Shown here piece by piece: positions 6,488-9,175 of a DNA stretch of 9,175 nt. The first letter of the stretch is position 1, and every line of letters begins with the position of its first letter. The translations under genes and the position numbers were made by a program. The DNA comes from Candidatus Luteimonas excrementigallinarum. GTDB lineage: Bacteria; Pseudomonadota; Gammaproteobacteria; Xanthomonadales; Xanthomonadaceae. The notes under the pieces are model-generated. The model saw only the letters and a list, made by a program, of their open reading frames with translations, was not told the origin of the DNA and did not search any database. Location of the stretch: positions 1-9,175 of the forward strand of contig DXCY01000050.1 of NCBI GenBank assembly GCA_019115725.1, written 5' to 3'.

Positions 6488-7108
6488 GTGTCGATCTACC
6501 TGCTCAAGGGACGTTTCCAGGATCTGCTACGGCCGGGCGTGCGCAGGCTGGAGCGCATGGGGACCACCGCCAACCAGGTCACTCTCGCAGCAGCACTGCT
6601 GTCGCTGGTGGTGGCCGCGATCGTGTTCGCCTGGGCGCCCGACCGGCCGCTGCTGTACCTGCTGCTGCCGGGCTGGATGCTGGTGCGCATGGCCCTCAAC
6701 GCGGTCGACGGCATGCTGGCGCGCGAGTTCGGCCAGCAGTCGCCGCTGGGCGCCTACCTCAACGAACTGTGCGATGTGGTGTCCGACGCGGCGCTGTACC
6801 TGGCCCTGCTCAGCGTACCGGGCATCCACGCATCGCTGCTGTGGGCGATGGCGCTGCTGGCGCTGCTGACCGAATACGCCGGCGTTCTGGGCCTGCTGGT
6901 GGGCGCGAGCCGGCGCTATGACGGACCGATGGGCAAGAGTGACCGGGCACTGGTGATCGGCCTGGCGGGCATTCTGCTGGCGGGCGGCTGGATCGGCGCG
7001 GCCACGGTGGATGCCGGCGCGGCCATCGTCTGCCTCCTGTGCGCGGTGACCGTGTGGCGGCGGGTGGGCAAGGGATTGCAGGAGGCAGGCACATGTTCGA
7101 CGGATTGA
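6488..7108 (+). CDS. ynbA: CDP-alcohol phosphatidyltransferase, YnbA-like
   Basis: A 206-residue inner-membrane protein of the CDP-alcohol phosphatidyltransferase superfamily, which joins the phosphatidyl part of a CDP-lipid to an alcohol with release of CMP. Length and sequence follow E. coli YnbA as I recall it (LLRP, TTANQVTLAA, MALNAVDGMLARE, LGAYLNELCDVVSD, GPMGKSDRALVIGL). The normal motif D-xx-DG-xx-AR-x8-G-xxx-D-xxx-D is present but altered. Asn71 and Asn92 stand where the first and third Asp should be; Asp74, Gly75, Ala78, Arg79, Gly88 and Asp96 are kept, and Asp100 lies four residues further on. E. coli YnbA has the same two Asn by memory, so this is a subfamily trait and not decay. 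About six hydrophobic segments are visible. The alcohol used is unknown. The GTG at 6488 has a GGAG eight bases before it. The last 16 bases overlap the acyltransferase gene. Confidence 0.88.
   Translation: MSIYLLKGRFQDLLRPGVRRLERMGTTANQVTLAAALLSLVVAAIVFAWAPDRPLLYLLLPGWMLVRMALNAVDGMLAREFGQQSPLGAYLNELCDVVSDAALYLALLSVPGIHASLLWAMALLALLTEYAGVLGLLVGASRRYDGPMGKSDRALVIGLAGILLAGGWIGAATVDAGAAIVCLLCAVTVWRRVGKGLQEAGTCSTD
7081..7085 (+). promoter_or_regulatory. Ribosome binding site of the PlsC-like gene
   Basis: GGAGG seven bases before the ATG at 7093, inside the end of ynbA. It chooses this start over an in-frame ATG at 7039, which would add 18 residues unlike the family. Confidence 0.75.
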
Positions 7109-7746
7109 TCGCCCGCGGTTTCAGCGGCGCCATCCGCGCGCTGACCGGCGCGCGTGCGCTGTGGGAAGGCTGCGCACCCTCGGCCGAGCGCCGGGTGTAT
7201 TTCGGCAACCATGCCAGCCATGGCGACTTCGTCATGATCTGGTCGGCCCTGCCAGCCTCGCTGCGCCGGCAGGTGCGGCCGGTAGCCGGCGCCGACTACT
7301 GGAACCGCGGCCGGCTGCGCCGCTATCTGATCCACAGCGTGTTCAACGGCGTGCTGATCGAGCGCGATGCCGCCGCACGCACCGGTGATCCCATCCAGAC
7401 CCTGTGCGATGCCACCGACGGCGGCGCCTCGCTGATCCTGTTTCCGGAAGGCACCCGCAATACCGGCGATGGCCTGCTGCCGTTCAAGAGCGGCATCTAC
7501 CACCTGGCCCGCCAGCGGCCGGAGCTGGAATTCGTACCGGTGTGGCTGGACAACCTGCACCGGGTGATGCCCAAGGGGCGACTGCTGCCGCTGCCGCTGC
7601 TGTGCACCGCCCGCTTCGGCACGCCGCTGCGGCTGGGGCCGGGCGAAGACAAGCAGGCCTTCCTTGATCGCGCCCGGGCGGCGCTGCTGGTGCTGGCCGG
7701 CGATGGGAACAGCGATGCGGCCAGTGCATCGGAGGCCGGACAATGA
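7093..7746 (+). CDS. PlsC-type lysophospholipid acyltransferase
   Basis: A 217-residue acyltransferase of the PlsC (LPLAT) family, which moves an acyl chain from acyl-ACP or acyl-CoA to a lysophospholipid. The catalytic H-x4-D motif is His40 to Asp45 in GNHASHGDF. The substrate-binding block is FPEGTRN (117-123). GVLIERD (86-92) fits block II. There is no strong N-terminal membrane anchor, so it is probably a peripheral membrane protein. It overlaps ynbA by 16 bp and ynbB by 4 bp (ATGA), and has a strong GGAGG. Sitting between a CDP-alcohol transferase and a CdsA-like gene, it most simply makes phosphatidate for ynbB. An alternative is acylation of another lysolipid, since as I recall Xanthomonas acyltransferases have been reported to act on lysophosphatidylcholine. 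It is probably not the only PlsC of the cell. Confidence 0.9.
   Translation: MFDGLIARGFSGAIRALTGARALWEGCAPSAERRVYFGNHASHGDFVMIWSALPASLRRQVRPVAGADYWNRGRLRRYLIHSVFNGVLIERDAAARTGDPIQTLCDATDGGASLILFPEGTRNTGDGLLPFKSGIYHLARQRPELEFVPVWLDNLHRVMPKGRLLPLPLLCTARFGTPLRLGPGEDKQAFLDRARAALLVLAGDGNSDAASASEAGQ
7731..7735 (+). promoter_or_regulatory. Ribosome binding site of ynbB
   Basis: GGAGG seven bases before the ATG at 7743, inside the last codons of the acyltransferase gene. Together with the ATGA overlap it indicates coupled translation. Confidence 0.75.
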
Positions 7747-8690
7747 TCGACGTGCTGCGCGATATTCCGGATACCACCCTGCTGTTCGCGGGCATCGGCG
7801 GCGCCCTGCTGCTGGCCACGGCCATCGCCGAGGTTCTGCGCTGGCGCACCGACGGCCCCAGCGCGGTGCTGGACAACCTGGTGGCCCGCATCCGCGCCTG
7901 GTGGGTGATGGCGGCGGTGGTGGGGCTGGCCTTCCTCGGCGGGCGGATCGGGGTGACGCTGCTGTTCGCGCTGATCTCGCTGTTCGCCCTGCGCGAATTC
8001 ATCACCCTCACGCCCACCCGGCGCGGGGATTACTGGGCGCTGGTGGTGGCGTTCTACGTGGTGCTGCCCTACCAGTACTGGCTGGTGTACAGCGACTGGT
8101 ATGGCATGTCCGCGGTCATGATCCCGGTGTACGCCTTCCTGTTCCTTCCAATCCTTTCCACCATCGGCGGCGACACCACCGGCTACCTGGAGCGCACTTC
8201 CAAGGTGCAGTGGGGCCTGATGGTGAGCGTGTTCTGCATCTCGCACGTGCCGGCGCTGCTCAACCTGGAGATCGCCGGCTACGAGGGCCGCAACCTGCTG
8301 CTGATCGCATTCCTGGTGATCGTGGTGCAGTCCTCCGATGTGCTCCAGTACGTGTGGGGCAAGCTGTGCGGGCGGCGGCTGATCGCACCCAACCTGTCCC
8401 CCTCCAAGACCGTGGAAGGATTCGTGGGCGGCGTGGCCTCGGCATCGGTGCTGGGCGCCGGACTGTGGTGGATCACCCCGTTCACGCCCTGGCAGGCGGC
8501 GCTGCTGGCCCTGGTCATCAACCTGATGGGCTTCTTCGGCGGCCTGGTGATGTCTGCCATCAAGCGCGACCGCGGCATCAAGGACTGGGGACACATGATC
8601 GAAGGCCACGGCGGCATGCTCGACCGCCTGGACTCGGTGTGTTTCGCGGCGCCGGTGTTTTTCCACCTGGTCAGGTTCTGGTGGGTGTGA
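7743..8690 (+). CDS. ynbB: CdsA-like phosphatidate cytidylyltransferase, YnbB-like
   Basis: A 315-residue integral membrane protein of the CdsA family, which makes CDP-diacylglycerol from phosphatidate and CTP. The CdsA signature is complete near the C-terminus: S-A-I-K-R-D at 271-276, K280-D281, and GHGGMLDRLD at 288-297. SPSKTVEG (219-226) and QSSDVLQYVWGK (196-207) are also family blocks. It resembles E. coli YnbB, by memory, more than housekeeping CdsA (RIRAWW, QYVWGKLCGRR, the ending APVFFHLVRF), so it is likely a second, specialised copy. Several hydrophobic segments run through the protein. Its start overlaps the acyltransferase stop (ATGA). Its product would be the substrate of the YnbA-like enzyme two genes upstream. 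No clear terminator follows. Confidence 0.92.
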   Translation: MIDVLRDIPDTTLLFAGIGGALLLATAIAEVLRWRTDGPSAVLDNLVARIRAWWVMAAVVGLAFLGGRIGVTLLFALISLFALREFITLTPTRRGDYWALVVAFYVVLPYQYWLVYSDWYGMSAVMIPVYAFLFLPILSTIGGDTTGYLERTSKVQWGLMVSVFCISHVPALLNLEIAGYEGRNLLLIAFLVIVVQSSDVLQYVWGKLCGRRLIAPNLSPSKTVEGFVGGVASASVLGAGLWWITPFTPWQAALLALVINLMGFFGGLVMSAIKRDRGIKDWGHMIEGHGGMLDRLDSVCFAAPVFFHLVRFWWV

Positions 8691-8786
8691 GGCAACTGGT
8701 GCAGGAATAGCTGCCCCACGGCTGTCCGTCGGCGGCGTCAAACGGCGTTACAGGGGATATCCCTTCGCTACCGATCTCCGGACACC

Positions 8787-9175
8787 ATGACAACACTGCT
8801 GAGGATTTCCCTCCCGCTGGCCCTGCTTGGCGGGCTCCTGCTTCCCGGCCCTGCAGACGCGCAGCGCGCCCAGGCCGAGCGTGCCCAGCGCACCGCCGAG
8901 ATCCCGGTCTGCAGCCGCAGTCTGGGGGCAATCGCGGTGGACGAACCGCCTGGCCGCAACTGGTGGACCGGTCAACAGCTGTCCTCGCCCTCGGCGCTGA
9001 TCAAGCTGTTCGTGAACCGCTCGCGCTGCTTCGATCTGGTTGATCGCGGCCGCGGCATGGAGCGCATGCAGGCCGAGCGCGACCTGGCTGCCTCCGGCGA
9101 CCTGCGCGGCGGATCCAACATCGGCCGTGGCCAGATCCGCGCCGCCGACTACGTGCTGGTCCCCGACCTGATCTC
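8787..9175 (+). CDS. Secreted CsgG/HfaB-like protein (5' part)
   Basis: The first 129 residues of a gene that runs off the window. A signal peptide (1-25: a hydrophobic core, then GPADA before Gln26) fits type I cleavage; no lipobox cysteine is present, unlike E. coli CsgG, which is a lipoprotein. A short Gln/Ala/Arg/Glu stretch (26-36) follows. The mature part has the pattern of CsgG/HfaB domains: ALIKLFVNRSRCFDLVDRG (70-88), MERMQAERDLAASG (91-104) and IGRGQIRAADYVLVPDL (112-128), the last being the GxxxxADY-type block of the family. Cys42 and Cys81 could form a disulfide. Family members act in export or anchoring at the outer membrane; the role here is unknown. The start at 8787 is chosen for the signal peptide, although the ribosome site is weak. 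It is separated from ynbB by 96 bp and may have its own promoter, which I could not place. Confidence 0.75.
   Translation, partial: MTTLLRISLPLALLGGLLLPGPADAQRAQAERAQRTAEIPVCSRSLGAIAVDEPPGRNWWTGQQLSSPSALIKLFVNRSRCFDLVDRGRGMERMQAERDLAASGDLRGGSNIGRGQIRAADYVLVPDLI

Noticed and set aside
7497..8741. A 414-codon open frame on the minus strand opposite the acyltransferase and ynbB
   Set aside because: Same wobble-complement effect; the product is a His/Gln/Pro-rich low-complexity sequence without a family pattern, while the plus-strand frames carry clear enzyme motifs.
8754..8763. 10-bp palindrome GGGATATCCC ahead of the CsgG-like gene
   Set aside because: Perfect but short, with no loop for a hairpin and no second copy in the gap; it could be an operator, but nothing else supports that.

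Overview
The window is GC-rich, tightly packed chromosomal DNA. Several proteins (LipA, LipB, YbeD, RarD and the CsgG-like protein) resemble, from memory of these families, those of Xanthomonadaceae such as Xanthomonas, Stenotrophomonas and Luteimonas. No mobile element, tRNA, rRNA or CRISPR array was seen. Ten genes are supported; the first and the last are cut by the window edges.

Left part (1-4094). The 3' end of an ABC transporter permease is followed, with an ATGA overlap, by a small single-pass membrane protein; both are on the plus strand. Facing them on the minus strand is a probable two-gene unit, prc then rarD: a periplasmic tail-specific protease and a 10-helix EamA-type transporter. 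Upstream of prc lies a sequence resembling an extracytoplasmic-stress (sigma-E type) promoter.

Middle (4297-6397, minus strand). This is the lipoate cluster ybeD-lipB-lipA. LipB transfers octanoate from acyl carrier protein to lipoyl domains and LipA inserts the two sulfurs. YbeD is a small conserved protein that often neighbours lipB. A promoter candidate sits so close to ybeD that its mRNA would be leaderless or nearly so. A perfect hairpin and a second -10-like box lie between lipB and lipA.

Right part (6488-8690, plus strand). Divergent from the lipoate cluster is a compact three-gene lipid module. It encodes a YnbA-like CDP-alcohol phosphatidyltransferase, a PlsC-type acyltransferase and a YnbB-like CdsA paralogue. 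Together they could run acylation to phosphatidate, activation to CDP-diacylglycerol and head-group transfer. The final product is unknown, and the transferase has Asn at two positions that are normally the metal-binding Asp. This is the most interesting unit in the window. The window ends inside a secreted CsgG/HfaB-like protein (8787 onward).
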